Positions 43,972-57,911 of a DNA stretch of 64,000 nucleotides are shown here, piece by piece. The position numbers were made by a program, and so were the translations under genes. Below the pieces are notes generated by a model. It was given only the letters and a program-made list of their open reading frames with translations. It was not told the origin of the DNA and made no database searches. This stretch comes from Zopfochytrium polystomum (lineage: Eukaryota > Chytridiomycota > Chytridiomycetes > Chytridiales > Chytridiaceae), in assembly GCA_025765615.1 (NCBI GenBank), contig JAIVFJ010000279.1, positions 1 to 64,000 on the forward strand. Reading direction: 5' to 3'. Position 1 is the first letter of the stretch. The number at the start of each line of letters is the position of its first letter.

Positions 43972-46900
43972 AGGACATTGTAATAAAAAGAAGGTGGAAG
44001 GCACTGCTCTCTCGCGGCTTCTTTGCCGTTTCTGTAAACTAGATAGCGTTAGCGACAATAAACGACAATCTTTCAGACAGACCTCCTTGGGGCAACTCTC
44101 AGAAAGCGTGGCCTCGGAACATGAAATATACGGTGCTGATCCCCAAAGACAACCCCTCCTCCCCGCTTAGTATGCCAGAATGACTGGAAAAAAGCTTTAT
44201 CTGAACTTCACTTGTCAAGGTTTGCGTAAAACATTTTGGAAAAGTGGATGGCGGAAACTGATTGCAACAGCAAAGATTTGTTTGCACAAGAAAATGAATT
44301 AACACTAATTTTCCTTGCGTTGCAAAAACTCCCGTGAGAAGGTTCTGCGCAACGAAAAAAAAAAAAAAAAAAAGAAAAAAGATACAGAGTGGATACTTAT
44401 CCATATCCGCTCCGTATGGCTCAGATTCGGTCAAATACGGATAATCAGCGGATATCGCGTGGGTGCTCGGCGGATATGTATACTAATAAGATATCCTTGT
44501 TCAATGAAAAGGATGTCCTTGTGTGGATATCCTTTATCCATCTTTTTAGTTCCCAGCCTTAGAGAGCTTGCGCCAGTTGGGTTACTAATTACTGGACACT
44601 CAAGGCATTCAATAGGGGCAAAAATGGCACAGCTATCATTTACAGGTTCTAGTAAGTGGTTTTTAGGGAAGATCTAAGTTCCGCTGATCAATTTACCATC
44701 ACATATACGCTATGCAGTCTTTAGCTCTACGAATTTTTATTTATTTATTTATTTATTTTTATTTTTAAGATTAGGTTCCTCTATCTCTCATCAGTTCTTT
44801 GGAGCTCGGCTGTCTTGAAAGTATCTTGTTGTGTTTTTTAATGACTGAGGACGTTTTCTTTTTTCTGGAGTTCTTCATGAAACTTAGAAAGATGGGGAAT
44901 ACAAGTTCAAGCAGTATGTGGCACTGCACACCCATTATGTAATGTGGAAATTTCCATTGAATTGCATTCAAATTTGCAGAGTTTGTCATAGTGAATGTAC
45001 TGAAGTGTAACTAAATTTTTGGATGTTAGGGGCAATTACCGAACAGATTGTTATTATATTGAGCGTGCATATGAGTACAAGCAGGTGCTGATAAAGAGTC
45101 TTGTTGTACTGCTGTGGGCAGTTAATTCGTGTTCAGTCCTTTTTAATGAAACACTTTACTGAATTTGGGATCTTCGAATCAAATCAAGCAGGGAGGAGGA
45201 ACTGAAACTTTACAATTGGGCTCACTCATTGTGACTACTACCGAGCGGTGTGCTGGCAGCGCTTGCTGAAGTAGAAGAAACATGGCATTTCTCCCACATC
45301 TTACATCATCCGTCTCCTAATGATGACAGGTCGACACTTCTCCTATTCCCCTTCCACAGGTGGTTGGCTCTCTGCAAAGGAGTCCTTTTAAGCTGGAGGC
45401 TGTACAGTGGGTGAGAAATGTTTTCGCGCAATCCCAAAATTTTAGCTTGCCTGATCATTTCCATCAACCCAAAGTCTGTCAATTCTCAACAGAATCGAAT
45501 GAAATTTTGTACACGTGTTGCTTATAAGTAGAGCAATGTGCTGCCATAAGCCAGCTGTCATTCGACGTCTGGGTCACTTTAACGACTGTTCAAATCCGAG
45601 GAAATAATTACAATACTGTTCTCTTTAGCAACCAAACACTGCAAGGGTTCCGCAGCAACTTCAAGTTGTAAAGAATTGATGAAAGAATATTTCACCATTA
45701 TCAATTTTGCAGGAAAATTCTTGGAGCAATCCGTTGTGTTCAAAGGGACTGCAAACCAAGACGTTTTAATAGGTGAAAATCAGTTATCCCAAATCACGTT
45801 ACCTCAGACTGAGAATTATAAGTTTTTTTTTTTGGTTCTGGAGAATGTTCCGTATTTGGAAAGAGTCTTGTAAAGGTTCCAATTGATGTAAAGGTTCCAA
45901 TTGATGTTGATGAAGTAAAACAATGCAGATTGTTACAAACATGATTTAAGTGTTTTCGCCCGATTTAACCCAAACAGTTTAAGCCCCACTTACATTTGCC
46001 ACAGTGTATTTGGCCATCTGATTGAATTGCAGAAAACAATAACCAGCCAATTCACTGCAGAAACCAAAGTGTTCAAGCAATTGACTTCATGGCTGTGGAA
46101 GTGTTGTAAAGTTTTACCCCCATTTTGACATAAACGACGCATATTTAATGCCCCAGCAATATCCAGATGCCCAGATTAACGCAGCATTGTCCTCTGCCGA
46201 TTATCACTTCATGTACGAAGTTTCACAACGTTTCATTGAAAATTGGCGGAGCTGTTCTATGTGGATATGCCCACCAGCACTTCAATTTTGGAGGATTCTG
46301 CGAAAACATTTGTCACCCCACTGTTCAGCGTCGTACAAGTGCGAGGCGTCTGTCCAATGACGAAGGATCCAAATCGATATTGCAATATCCGTTATTCTCA
46401 CGACATTTTCATCATGATAATCCTCATCCAATTGTGATTTTAGTCTCTCGTTGTGGCCCATAAGATATTGTGAAACAAATACGGCGATTGGAGTGTTTTC
46501 CGAAATATCGCAATATTTATAATTAATTCTGATAGCGACACGACACATTTTTGGAGATGTTTGTGGCGACACAATACCGATATAGAGACATTTAGAGCGA
46601 TGTTCTACTGATTTGGATCCTTAACAATGACAGGTCGGCGTTAGCTGGCCATAAATTGGAGAGTCATTGGGCAAGCGAAAAAGAAAGTTAGAGAACATCA
46701 GGACTTCCCATCAGACCATTTGGAAATTTTAAGAATGAAATATCCACAAATGCTGGATTTTTTTGTCTTTGTTTATAATTCGTACTTCCAAGTCATTGAG
46801 AAAACTGGGAGCGGGTTTAACACATAGATAAAGAGAGTGAAGAACAAGACATACTATTGTGATTTCTGCAGATGATACCTAAGCTCAGTGGTAAAGTAAG

Positions 46901-48233
46901 GTGACTACTTGACACTCCTGCTTGACAAAGAATTATCAATCTGCACTCTGATAATACCTTGTCTGGGAATAATGTCCTTGTGGTGGACAAAGTTCCATTT
47001 TTGACTTCTTCATGTATGTGTTGACAGAACGAATAAACACATACACTTTGGTGTCTATGGAGTTTGGACAAATGAAGACGACAATAACGGAAAACAGGAA
47101 AATCAAACACAATTCCACCGTAACCAAATGCTTTTGTTGGTGACAGAGCCCGGCCCCAAATAAATGGTTACCTCACACCCCTAGCAATTGGCTGAAATAG
47201 TGAAGCCTAAAATTGCACCTGCGAACTGCCTAGAAGTTGCACCCAGTTTGGGTTGTAATCAGCAATCTTCATGCACCTCTTTCTCCGCCTTGTCGTCTTG
47301 CAAGTATTGTCTCTAAATTCTGTGGGCTTGGCATGAAACAGAAAGAGGTCGTTTCAAGTGGAAAAGGCAGAAATCTTTACGGGGAAAAGATTTGATTGGC
47401 TGAAAACTTAACGGAGGAAAAATTTTCCGTCATTTCCTTGCCACAGCTAATCTTGCTCTATTTCTTTAATTGAGCTAATTCAGCTAATTCACTCAGTCTG
47501 AGAGGTGGTCTGTCTCCTTGGGGGTGGCCCGTCTCCGCCAGCGAAAAAAATCCTTCTTCCATTTTTTTCACTTGCTCTTGTGCCAGTCTGTGGGAGCGGC
47601 ACTTGGAACAACCATTCCTCGTTTGCTCAAAACTTTTTCCACCTTTCTACTTGAAATGACCTCTTAACCCTTTGGGCCCTGCCATGTCACATTTGATATA
47701 TACTCTCAAAAAACCACACCACCTGCACGATTGCAGCCACACACACGATTGCCACGACCAGCCTGGACGGGCACGGCAACGCAAAGAAAAGTCATACATG
47801 GAAAAAAATATCATAAATGATATCGAAAAACTATCATATATGATATTTCTGTTTCTGTAAGCACAACGCCATTGAAAACGGCGATCGCCGTTTGAAACTT
47901 TGCAGATTCTTCAAACTCTGACTCTTTGATTGAAACAAAATTTGTGCAGGTTCTTCTTCAGATCGAATCTGAACATTTGGATTGAGTTCAAAAATGGACA
48001 ACCAAGAAAACTGCCATTCCCAGACACAGACCAGCCCAAATGTGGTCAAACTTAATTGAGTACCATTGCCTTTTTGTTTTTTTATGAATCTAACTTTACC
48101 CTCAGTCCACCACGCAGAATATTCAAGATATTGGTCCTCAATCAAGCATTTCAGATCCTGTGGCTGAGGTGGTGCTCAGTATGCACCCCATCAACCAGAT
48201 GAAAACAGATCGTCCACCACTGCTTCTGCTGCA
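43972..48233. other. Long AT-rich region without a convincing gene
   Basis: About 4.3 kb of low GC with stops in all frames. It contains a poly-A run at 44355-44372, a (TTTA)n patch at 44737-44767, an 18-bp tandem duplication (taaaggttccaattgatg) at 45872-45908, and AT palindrome-like sequence at 47805-47845. Short open frames near 46148-46437 have some amino-acid plausibility but no recognisable domain. It may be relic transposon DNA. Confidence 0.45.
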
Positions 48234-49112
48234 TTGTGAGACTGTGCTCTCTAACTTCTCACCTTGGGCCATAGGTGGAAACTAGAGCATGGACCTAAAT
48301 ACCAAACCTGAATAATGAAGAGGGGCACAAAGGAGGGTGTCTAGGGGCACCGGACAGGAAAGAGTATTTGGAGTCTTAAAAAGCCCAAGAAAAACACAAA
48401 GAAATATCTAACACAACAGAGGGGTTTCTCACACCAAAGCATATGAAACAGACAGAATCACAAAAGAAAGCATAATCCTCTGGTGCAAGACACAGAAGGG
48501 TTTCATCTGGGGCACAAGGCCAAAGCCAAGTTAGACCAGAGACAGAACCGACTGAATTGGTAAGGGGAGTGACAAGTCACCACAACCCATCAAAAGAAAC
48601 AACAAAAGAAATAAACAATAAGTCAAACCCTGAGTTGGAGGAGTTGGAGAGACAAAGGGCAGACACAAGGAACAGTTAGTATGCAGTGGTGCCTGTTGAA
48701 CCAAATCAGAACTGTTCCACTTAACAGAACCAGACGCAACTTGTCTCACTCCAAGGAGAGTGTTCTAACTCAATCCCAGGAAGAGGGTGCAAACAGCGTG
48801 GGAGACAGTGGGACTCCTCTTGCTCCATCCTACCAGGAGACAGACCTCTGCCTCACTTTGCTCCCTGTCTTAGAAGGAAGGAGTTACTAACCACTCCTAC
48901 ACACAAGGAAGACACCAAAGACAACCACAGGTATTAGCATGAAAGGAAGAGGGTCTGAACCCAGCGAACCAGGCCCACCAAAGGCCAAAGGAACCATCAC
49001 CATGGACAGGGAGGAATACCAGAGAGACCATACCACCACATAATACCTGACCAGCCAACTCATTCATATCACCTTGAGAGACCTGGATTTGAAGCGATGT
49101 ATTGACAGGAAC
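48234..49112. repeat. Dispersed repeat R2 (partner of 2629-3615), cut by the copia LTR
   Basis: Matches R1 block by block in the same orientation, ending at tgtattgacaggaac. At that point the outer copia LTR (TGTTAG) begins, while R1 continues with ctagaggcacc. The repeat was thus present before the LTR element inserted. No coding frame. Confidence 0.8.
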
Positions 49113-49341
49113 TGTTAGTTTTGGGTCTTTTGGTGTAAGCAGTGTGCAGGAGCTTTGACCTGATACTGCTCTGCAAGGATGACTTGCAGCATTTTGCAAG
49201 TGATGGTCCTTGTAACAGTTTTGTATAAAGACAAACACAAGACTGACAGAAGCCAAGATCAACCTCCCACCACCACCACCTTCAGTAGTGTACACCACAG
49301 CAGCCCAACCCATCAATCAGCCACCATAGCAAATTCTTTCA
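49113..49341 (+). repeat. 5' LTR of the outer copia element
   Basis: Starts TGTTAGTTTTGGG and ends AATTCTTTCA; contains TTTTGTATAAAGA as TATA-like element. It is followed by a stretch (ttacccatcccaatcactt) shared with the inner element and therefore a candidate primer-binding region. Confidence 0.88.
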
Positions 49342-49939
49342 TACAAAACTGTTACCCATCCCAATCACTTCCCCCTTGGTTTCAACAAAATCCAATCAGT
49401 AGAAGGGGTGTACGCTTTTCAGATCTGCCAACTTCGTGGAGCGATCACGGGCGCTACAGACATTGTACAGCAATTTCGTTACTACCATCGAAAAGCTCTT
49501 GATCTCCTCTTTCCAACGAACCCACCTGATCTTGGATCGGACGCTCCTACGTCATATCCACCACCTCCAAAGTTGTCGCCCACTTTTCCAACTTCAACCT
49601 CAATTTGCTCGCCTTCCAGACCTCCCCCAGCCAATCCCAAGCTATCTTTGGAAAGGCCTGCTTCTGGACTACACGACTGTCACCAGCGGCATCCCAAAAT
49701 CACTCTCCTTTGTGATAAGCGCCCACTTTTTTCATTCAGGGTCACCAGATTACCTCCAACCCTCACCATTAATTTTTGATTTTTTGTCCCCAGTTGGAGA
49801 CAACGACCACCCCCCTACCTGACACACACCAAGCTAACAAACCAACTTTTCATCTGCTGCAACACCACCTTCACAACACACCCAAAATCCAACAAAATCC
49901 CTTCAAACTTGGCACACATAATTGTCCTGAGAAAACAAC

Positions 49940-50512
49940 ATGACTACTGACTCAACCAATCACATCAACGCAGAGCAGAACGATGCAGTTGATCCACTAG
50001 ACCTCTGCGACACTGGAACCTGTCTCATCAGAGATGGACCATTCCAAGGACAGAGATTCCAACTGGTGCCTCCGTCTTGTGGACCAGATAAAGTAACTTG
50101 GTTTCCTGGTGCACAGAACCAGAATGCACATTGCTGTCTAATCATTCCTCGCCACATCTATCAAGCCCTAAGCGTACTATCAAGTCGACAGCTTTGCAAA
50201 GTCAGCAGCTGGAGAACTTCTCCATCATATTCGCCCTTTCCAACAAGTTGTTCGAATCTTTGTTGGCTCACTGGGCCAAAGCCTGTTGGATATGGGGAAA
50301 GGAAAAGTTTTTCTTGTTGTCAGCAACCCAGCTCCTCAGATAACAAGTTTAGCCAAACTAATCTCACTCTTCAAAACCTGTTTGACAAAACAACTATGAT
50401 AAGCAACACATCGAGCTGGCTGATCAAGCAACAATCACTCGGCTACTGCTGCACCAGAAATCACCACACCAACTATTACTATCCTGGTTATCTGCCTCTT
50501 CATATTGATTGA
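49940..50512 (+). pseudogene. Gag-like remnant of the outer copia element
   Basis: An open frame of 190 codons starts MTTDSTNHINAEQNDAV. Only its first 80 or so residues resemble the gag protein of the inner element: KVTWFPGAQNQN aligns with LVKWFPGTEDRN, followed by a similar hydrophobic and basic segment. Downstream similarity is lost and the frame ends early, so this is a truncated relic. Confidence 0.55.
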
Positions 50513-52595
50513 ACAACAAACAGCAGAGGTCCTCAAAAACCAACCAGCTCCATCAACTAATAATCAATCTGCTAAGTGTTTTGCTCTTCGCTTTTGAAAT
50601 GCATCAATGTAACTGCCTTTATCCTCTCAACATTCAGCCATGCAGTCTCCTGTCAGTAATGATTCATCATTCCATGAACATCAACACAGGCATTTTAGTT
50701 TTTGGAGACCTGCACCTCTAACAACTGTCCCTGTGCCCTTTTAATAATACTTACTCATTTTCAACAGGGCATAACAAATTAGGAATTAATGATATGGTGT
50801 TTTCCTCGTCGATCAACCCATGGAGTCGGCAGTTCAATTTCTGGATTCCCTGATACAATTATCATTGACATGGCCACCTTTTGAGATCAGAGTGTTTTCA
50901 ACTACACTGAAACTCTCACCATCAAACATATTAGTGATTGGGATGACCAATAGTTGTGCAAGTGCCAACTCTCACGACCATGGCAACCTTGTGCAATTTC
51001 CTCATAACTTTGGACTCTGTTACATCAAGCTAAGCCTCTCTTTATCTTTTCTCACATAACTATAACTTCAGCACTTTCAGCCAAAGACAATTTGCGGTCC
51101 ATTCATTGATAGAACAAGGACTGGTTGAGTAGTTTAACAATCCTCTAACCATTTTGTAAACAGTCTATTCTGAGTGGTTGCTAGGCAAGCGTGACCAGCA
51201 CAGGGTAAAAACCTCTCATATATTATCTGCTTGAGCAGAGGAGGAGGGAAACTGTTGACACTGGGTTTCTGTTCCACTTAATACTCGGAGTATTTGTCAT
51301 CAGCACAAGCCAGCACCCAGTACAACATCAAACATCATCTTCCACTTGGGGGGGAGGATTCTAGGGATAAGTGAAAGATGATCACTGGCACTGTATTGCC
51401 AATTAGATGGAGAATGCTTGGAATAAGTGAACGATGATCATCAGCGCAGAGTTGCAAAGTGGTCTCAGCATGGATTGGCACCAACTTGGCATGGTCTTCT
51501 TGGTGCCAAGCTGCTGCCTTGGAAAACACTCTATCTATTTTAGCCAAATGAATCTGGACTCAGGATTCAAACTATGGAATACACTATTATTGCTGGGCTT
51601 ACTTGACCCTGGCTAGGGACCTCAACTCACACATATTGACTGCTTCAGCTTTTATACACAGACATACTAACACACAACACCAGGTCTCACATCACAGGAA
51701 ATTCCACAGCCATACCTGAATCCTCACCTTGATTGCATCACCCTGATGAATTATCCTAACCAACTTCTGTGACAAAACACAATGTTCCTTGAAATAACTT
51801 TTGCCTCATTCCGAGGAGTATCAACGTTTATCTTTATTAGACACTTAACACTAACACTTTTTCAGAGCAAACTATAAACAAGCTCAACCTTGCAAGATTA
51901 CTGAAGTTCCATTCTCATCTAAGATTCTTTCTTTGCCGAACCAAATCTAACTGACTCTAGATTTCAAACTGCTCTTAATAGAGTCACTCCAGAACAGCTA
52001 TGTTCTTTGAATGCCTCATGCATTCATCCAGCATGCATTCATGCAGCATAACCAGGATCTGGAAGCTTCAGAGATTGCCCTCAACTTTTGTAATCTGACC
52101 AGAAACTTTGTGATTTGGCTTGGATGTTAGGCTTGACAAAAACATTCTGCTGATTCTTTAATGAGGCAGAGTAGAAGACATCAGGCTAAGTCTTTGTTCC
52201 CTTTGCTTGCACTAACACTCTTCTACCAGCATAAATTCCACAACATCAGTTGGAGACTAAAGGCAAATCATCATCAAGCAATCAAACTCTGTGGAAACAT
52301 CTGGATATACTAACTCTCACAAATGCTTTCTACCACTAACTTTGTCTCTATCTTTATTTTCCACTCTCCAGTTGAACAAGTTGAATTGGAGTTGCTTTCA
52401 GTTTTCTGCAGTCTCAACAAAGTCAGACAAAGCATCAACCATTCCCCACAGCAGAGTCAGTCCAGAAAACAACAACTTCCTCCATTCGGTCAGCATTCAA
52501 CTTTAGCAATCAGAATTGGAAGAAGTTAAACTGGAATTGGTAAAAAGTATCAACCACATGGTAATCCACAGTGAAAGTGAATCAGATAGCGGTGC

Positions 52596-52841
52596 TGTTA
52601 GATTTTGGGTTTTTGCAATAAGCAGTGTGCAGGAGCAACACCTCACACTGTGGTGCATGGGAGCACCAACTGTGATGAGGATTTGGTGTATTTTTTGTCA
52701 CCTGGTCTTTGTCACAATTTTGTATAAAGCCAAACAGCATACATTGTACAACCGTCTCCCATCTCAGCTTCACCATCACAAGAGAGTAGTCCACCAGAGT
52801 AGTTCACCACCATTCACAATCAGCAGCAGTCATTTCTTTCA
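52596..52841 (+). repeat. 5' LTR of the inner copia element
   Basis: Begins TGTTAGATTTTGGG and ends ATTTCTTTCA; TATA-like TTTTGTATAAAGCC near 52720. It carries a 30-bp block after caggagca that the 3' LTR lacks. Confidence 0.9.
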
Positions 52842-53748
52842 TGCAAAATTGTGACCCATCCCAATCACTTGAAGTAGAGATCAGTGGAAAACAAGGAGAA
52901 CGAGCAGAACGCATAGCAACAACAAGGGGGGCGTGCAGAACGAGTAAACAAACAGTGCCACTCACCGCCACACATCACCAGCGTCACTACCTGCAGAACC
53001 AACACCTTCAAGTTTTGTCCCTCACACCTCCACCACTACCAACTTTGGAGAAGACGTTTCAACGTTTGTTTTTCGCTGCAAAAGCGTCGTGCAGCGTGCA
53101 ACAGATCAGCCACATTGGAAAACGCGCAAAACGACCGAAAAACGTCCGAAACGCGACCTTCTAGTTTGCCCACTTCTTTCAATCACTTTAGGCATCGCTT
53201 ACCACCACAGGAAAGAGCCAGTTTCACTCTACCTCTCCACCAAACGTCGTGATCCTCGACTGGTTCCTTACAGAATAACAGCTGTCCGCGTTTTTACTGT
53301 TCAATTAGCACTCAACTCGTCGAATTTACTGTATTGGAGCTTCCCACCAACACAACTCAGCCAAAACCCGACCAAATCACTTAAAACCAATTTCTCTGCA
53401 CTCAGCAACTGCTGATCTACGTGGGGCAACTCAGTGATTCTCCAAATTCGTCCTTGGCCTCGTGGGATATTGAGTTGCAAGCTGCATCTGCATTTTGGCC
53501 CATCTAGTCACTCAATTTCGCTCCACAAACGTGACAAGTCTGTTTTTCTCAACACCAACTCGTTACACACATCACCTATCCACCTATCCACACCCATACC
53601 TTGACCATCAAGTGTTGTGTCACGCTTGTTGAGTGTCAACTTAAAGACTGCTACTATTCCCTACGAAGGGTTACCACTAAATCAGGGAAATCACTGCCTT
53701 TCAAATTTCTATTCTCCTGCAAAGCTCTCACACATTTTCCTCCCAAGC

Positions 53749-55018
53749 ATGAGCGAGCGTGATCAAATCAAGTATGCTTCCCGAGCATTCCCCATCCTCA
53801 AAGGCGCAGCAAATATTGGAGATTGGCTGGACGGCCTAATTTCAGAACTATCCAACAAAAGCAATGGTCTCCGCCACTGCGTTGACCCAGACCGAATTAA
53901 CGTATTACACAATGATCAAGTGGACCCCAATGATCCTAATGTCGGCCCAACATGCAGAGTACGCAGGGCCCAACCACGGCGAGCATTATGCATTTGCACG
54001 AGACGGGCGTGAGCTGGTCAAATGGTTCCCAGGGACAGAAGACCGGAACGTATACTGTATCCTTCTCATTCGACGACATGTTGAACCAGAGCTTCTACCA
54101 CAGTTCCCCCGACGAGGGCAGATATTTGCCTACACACTGCTTGGAGAAATTGCGATTGCATGTCGAACAACAGATCAAGGATTAGCAAAGGAAATTATCG
54201 ATGATTTCGAACGTATAAAAATGGAACCTGCAGAATCATCCGAATCATTTGCAATGCGCTTCATTACAGCTTACCACAAAGTAGAAAGCTTTGCAGAAAG
54301 TTCATCAGTGGAAATCCGCAGTCGCATCACACCATTTTCCAAAGTTGTGCGAGTCTTCGTATCTGCCCTGAACAACACGCTAATCAATATGGGTGTTGCC
54401 AATACGTTCATGTTTGCAGGGAATCCTATTACTTCTGTTTCATCATTGACTAAACTAATCACCTTATTTAAATCTACCGCCCGCCAAAATACATATGATG
54501 AGAGGCGGGATCGACTTGCAGCACAACAGGAGCGGGATCTGACAACAGCCATTCCAGAAGTCACTACACCAACAGCAAATGTAATTATTCAGCCAAAAGT
54601 ACACTATAGTCAACTCCGCGGTCGTAGCAGTTATCATAAACCTCAGCAGTACCAGCCGTATCCTAATATCCGCCCAACAACCTTGCAGTACCAAAACCCT
54701 CAGTCCCGACAGTACACACCGCGCCCATATGGTGGTTTTGGCCGAGGCTGAGGAACATGGCGAGGACTAAGTTCACGTGGAACAGCAACAGGTGGTACCG
54801 CAATGGGACGCGGCTCTGGGGGGAGTTGGTACCCTGCACAGCAACAGTCTTTTGGAGTCCAATGTCATGCATGTGGAGGCTATGGTCATGTTGCTCGACA
54901 GTGTGCCAACACATTTCTTCAGCAATTGCAGCAACAGCAACAGCATCGACCACCAGCAAATCCAAATGCGCTCTTACTCCATCCAGCAACCAAACCCTTC
55001 ACAACAGCAGATACCTGA
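53749..55018 (+). pseudogene. Gag region of the inner copia element, with zinc knuckle
   Basis: Starts at ATG 53749 (MSERDQIKYASRAFPILKGA), changes frame once near 53940, then runs through GELVKWFPG-type sequence (RELVKWFPGTEDRNVYCILL) and an Arg/Gly-rich tail to a TGA at 54749. The same frame continues past this stop into a CCHC zinc knuckle (CHACGGYGHVARQC, about 54867-54908), the nucleic-acid-binding motif of gag. A second frame change follows near 55016. Capsid and RNA-binding roles are as in other copia gag proteins. Confidence 0.75.
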
Positions 55019-55150
55019 AAACCAAGCACTTCTGCTACAGAACGGTGATTGGGATGACCAGCAAAGTGAGCAGTATGCTGCAGAACAGCAATTGTGGATG
55101 GAAACACAACTCCAATCAGAGACCGAACAAGATGAAAGTCAACAGGATTT

Positions 55151-56836
55151 TTGGATGGCCCGGGAGTAATCCGGGCATTTGCAGTTAACGTCCCTTCCCT
55201 TCCAATTTCTTTTCTTGTACTCATCGACAACGGTTGCAATGTCACAACGCTTCGAGATTTCTCTCTCTTCATTCCCTATAGTTATACTCAGCAGAAATCT
55301 AGCATGCGTATCGCCAAAGAAGGACCTATTCTTACTTGTGAAGGATTCGGCACAGCTCTCATACCACTTGCCAACAACATCACACTTATAATTGAAGGTG
55401 CCCAATATGCTCCAGAATGTCCTGTTAACTTGGTCGCTGATTGGGACCTACAACTATGTGGCTTCTTCCATCTTGCACGGTACTATTTATCGTAGCAGTC
55501 CTGAGGAAGGAGATCCAGCCGTCCTTCAAATGATTCTTAGACATGGTCTCCAATGGTTCCCAACAGCAGCAAACCCCAACTTCAACTACAGCAAACAATT
55601 TATTGCACACTGCGCCAGTAAATTTTACAACCTCTTCAGCTCTGCAGAATCAGTTGATACACTGAGTATACGCACAGCCTTTCTCAACAGCAAAGCTCCA
55701 AACACTCAGCGCATGCATGAACGCCTCGGCCATATCCCTTATGCAAGACTACGAGCAATGAAGGAGCGCCGTACATGTGCTGACTTTCCTGACATTAAGC
55801 TGGATTTACTTGAAGAACCGTGTAAGGCCTGCATTATTGCCAAACAGACTTGTGCTGCTATTCCACATACAGATCCTCCAGATAAACTACCAGGCCAACA
55901 TTTAGCCATTGATCTAGTGGAAGTCAAACCAAAGTTTTGAGGACAATATGGCTTTGCTCTCATTGCCATTGACTATGCAAGTAATTATCTCTGGTCGACA
56001 AACCTTCGGAGAAAGTCAGAAGCACTACCAGAGGCCATTAAGATCATCCAACAATTGGAGACAGTTAGGGATGTTCGTGTAAAGGGCGTCTGCTTTGATG
56101 GTGGGGAACTGAATTCACTCGCTTTTAACCGTTTCTGTGCATCACGTGGCATCTGCGTTGAAGTCAGTCCACCTCATACACCTGAGCTGAATGGGAAAGC
56201 AGAGCGAGCAGTTCGAACAGTCATGGATGTCACACGATCTCTTCTAAGACATGCTGGTTCACCATGGTCATGGTGGGGATACGCGATTCGACATGCAGTA
56301 GATATCATCAATACACTTCCTGTCCTCAGCCGTGGATTACTATCTCCAGTTGAAACGCTTCTTGGATTCCCTCCATGCATCAGTCAATTCAGAGTTTTTG
56401 GCTCAGGATGTTTGTATCATATCACAGCAAAGGAACGTGGACAAACACATCAGTTTAAAAAGCTTGCAGAACGCGCCCGACCAGCAATTTACATTGGAAA
56501 CATTGGTCGTTCCATTGCTCGTTTGATTGACATCAGCATGGGTAGAGTAATCACTCATCGATTGGATGACCTTGTGGTTGCAGAAGACAGTTTCCCTCGC
56601 CTCAGCACCTCAGCAGCAGAGGATATTGCTCAGGACCTCGTTCATCAGCTAACACCACTCCTCAGCAAAGATGAACTTTCATCAACTGAACAAACATCAC
56701 CAACCTCCTTCCTGAAGCCAATGTTGGCGTGGATCAATTCCCAGAATCAGGACCAGCAGCGGTAGCTGAACGACAACCTTCCACAGAACTAGCACCAAAT
56801 GAACATGAAGTGGTCCAGGTACGGCAGCGAAAGTGA
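55151..56836 (+). pseudogene. Protease and integrase region of the inner copia element
   Basis: The protease part (from about 55190, SFLVLIDNGCNVTTL) has Asp-Asn-Gly where DSG/DTG is usual. After a frame change, the integrase zinc-binding region reads RMHERLGHIPYARLRAM and EPCKACIIAK (HHCC). The core keeps all three catalytic acids: Asp in LAIDLVEV, Asp in VCFDGGELNS, Glu in HTPELNGKAERAVRT. One in-frame TGA (55938-55940) interrupts it. Past 56765 a neighbouring frame carries the sequence on to about 56836, where the non-coding spacer begins. Confidence 0.8.
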
Positions 56837-57272
56837 ATCGGATAACGATGTACAGCACGAAGTGTTGGAGGTGGCGGCACGACGGGTTGGACTCCGTGTT
56901 ACCGCAATTAACGCCATCTCCAGTGGGCCTTACTTACGAGCACTAAAGTCGGGGAACCAATCGGATGAGTGAGGGCGGCGACCGGCTCTGTGACTGCAGG
57001 CGCACTCTCGGCTGGGAGTGATGTGGGTGGCGCAACCGAAGGCCCTGGGCCATACCAACCCTGCAGGAGCTAGTGTGGTGTGGACCCAAGTCAGAAGGGA
57101 TGGATGCCTGTTTGGGGAGCCCATTCCGTAAGGAACACCACCAGGGGAGATAGGTCCCTTGGCGCCTGACGTTACGCATGGGGGAAAGTGCAGAAGGCGG
57201 GCTGTGGAGAGAGGAAGAGAAGGCTCTCTGGCACGGGGTGTCCCGAGCCGCATCGTGCAGAAGGCTCACCTG
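56825..57272 (+). repeat. Shared 0.4-kb module between integrase and RT, copy A
   Basis: Matches 52569-52595 plus 60659-61042, the corresponding place in the outer element. Shared blocks include gaaagtgaatc, gtgttggaggtg, ctccagtgggccttact, ggagcccattccg and aaggctcacctg. It has no open frame that fits pol. A B-box-like ggttggactcc is present. Because both copies lie between IN and RT in the same orientation, it is more likely an inherited part of this copia family than two independent insertions. Confidence 0.65.
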
Positions 57273-57329
57273 CCAATGATTTTTCTATTTCCTTTTTCTG
57301 CATCCTAATACTCACAAACACCTCTGTCA

Positions 57330-57598
57330 TTTTACTAACACCACCAAAGCATACCCCTGATGACAAAACAATTGCTGAAACACCAACTAGAGACCTACCA
57401 CCTCAAGCGCCACCACCAGAACCACCACCACCAGAGCCTCCACCTACACATGTGCGCAAATCACCATGCAGCCCTACGCGCAGCCCATCTCCAAAACATA
57501 CTCGATCTGGACATCTATATTTAACCAGTGTCAAATGTCCAGACCCGGTTGATGAAATCCCACCCAGGACTGGAGGGACTTGGTGTGTGTGGGGATGA
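57330..57598 (+). pseudogene. Pro-rich integrase-RT linker remnant
   Basis: A short stretch with pol-linker character: TPPKHTPDDKTIAETPTRDL, then PPEPPPPEPPPTHVRKSP and TRSPSPKHTRSG. It is cut off by a (GA)n tract at 57599-57625 and further non-coding DNA to about 58440. Confidence 0.5.
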
Positions 57599-57911
57599 AG
57601 AGAGAGAGAGAGAGAGAGAGAGAGCAGTGATGATGGAAAAGGGAGAGGAGTGAGAGGATGGAGAGAGGAGAGAGGAGTGAGTGGGCAGAGCTGGAAGAGA
57701 GAGCAAATGGAGGAAGAGAGATTGGCTTGTTTTGCACTGGATTCTGTCAAAGCAGCAAGGAGGGGGTTGGATTCCTTGTTTGATCTCTGTGAGAGGTTGC
57801 TGCTTTTATACTCCTGCAGGTTGGAGCCATCAGAAAACAGAGGGAGCAGTGGGCTGCACAGAGCAGGCCACAGAAATGAGATAAAACAGGCTGAGCACCA
57901 ACCCCCAGCCT

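Noticed and set aside
46148..46572. Small open frames in the AT-rich region
   Set aside because: Short, overlapping and on both strands, with no recognisable domain; kept only as a possible relic.
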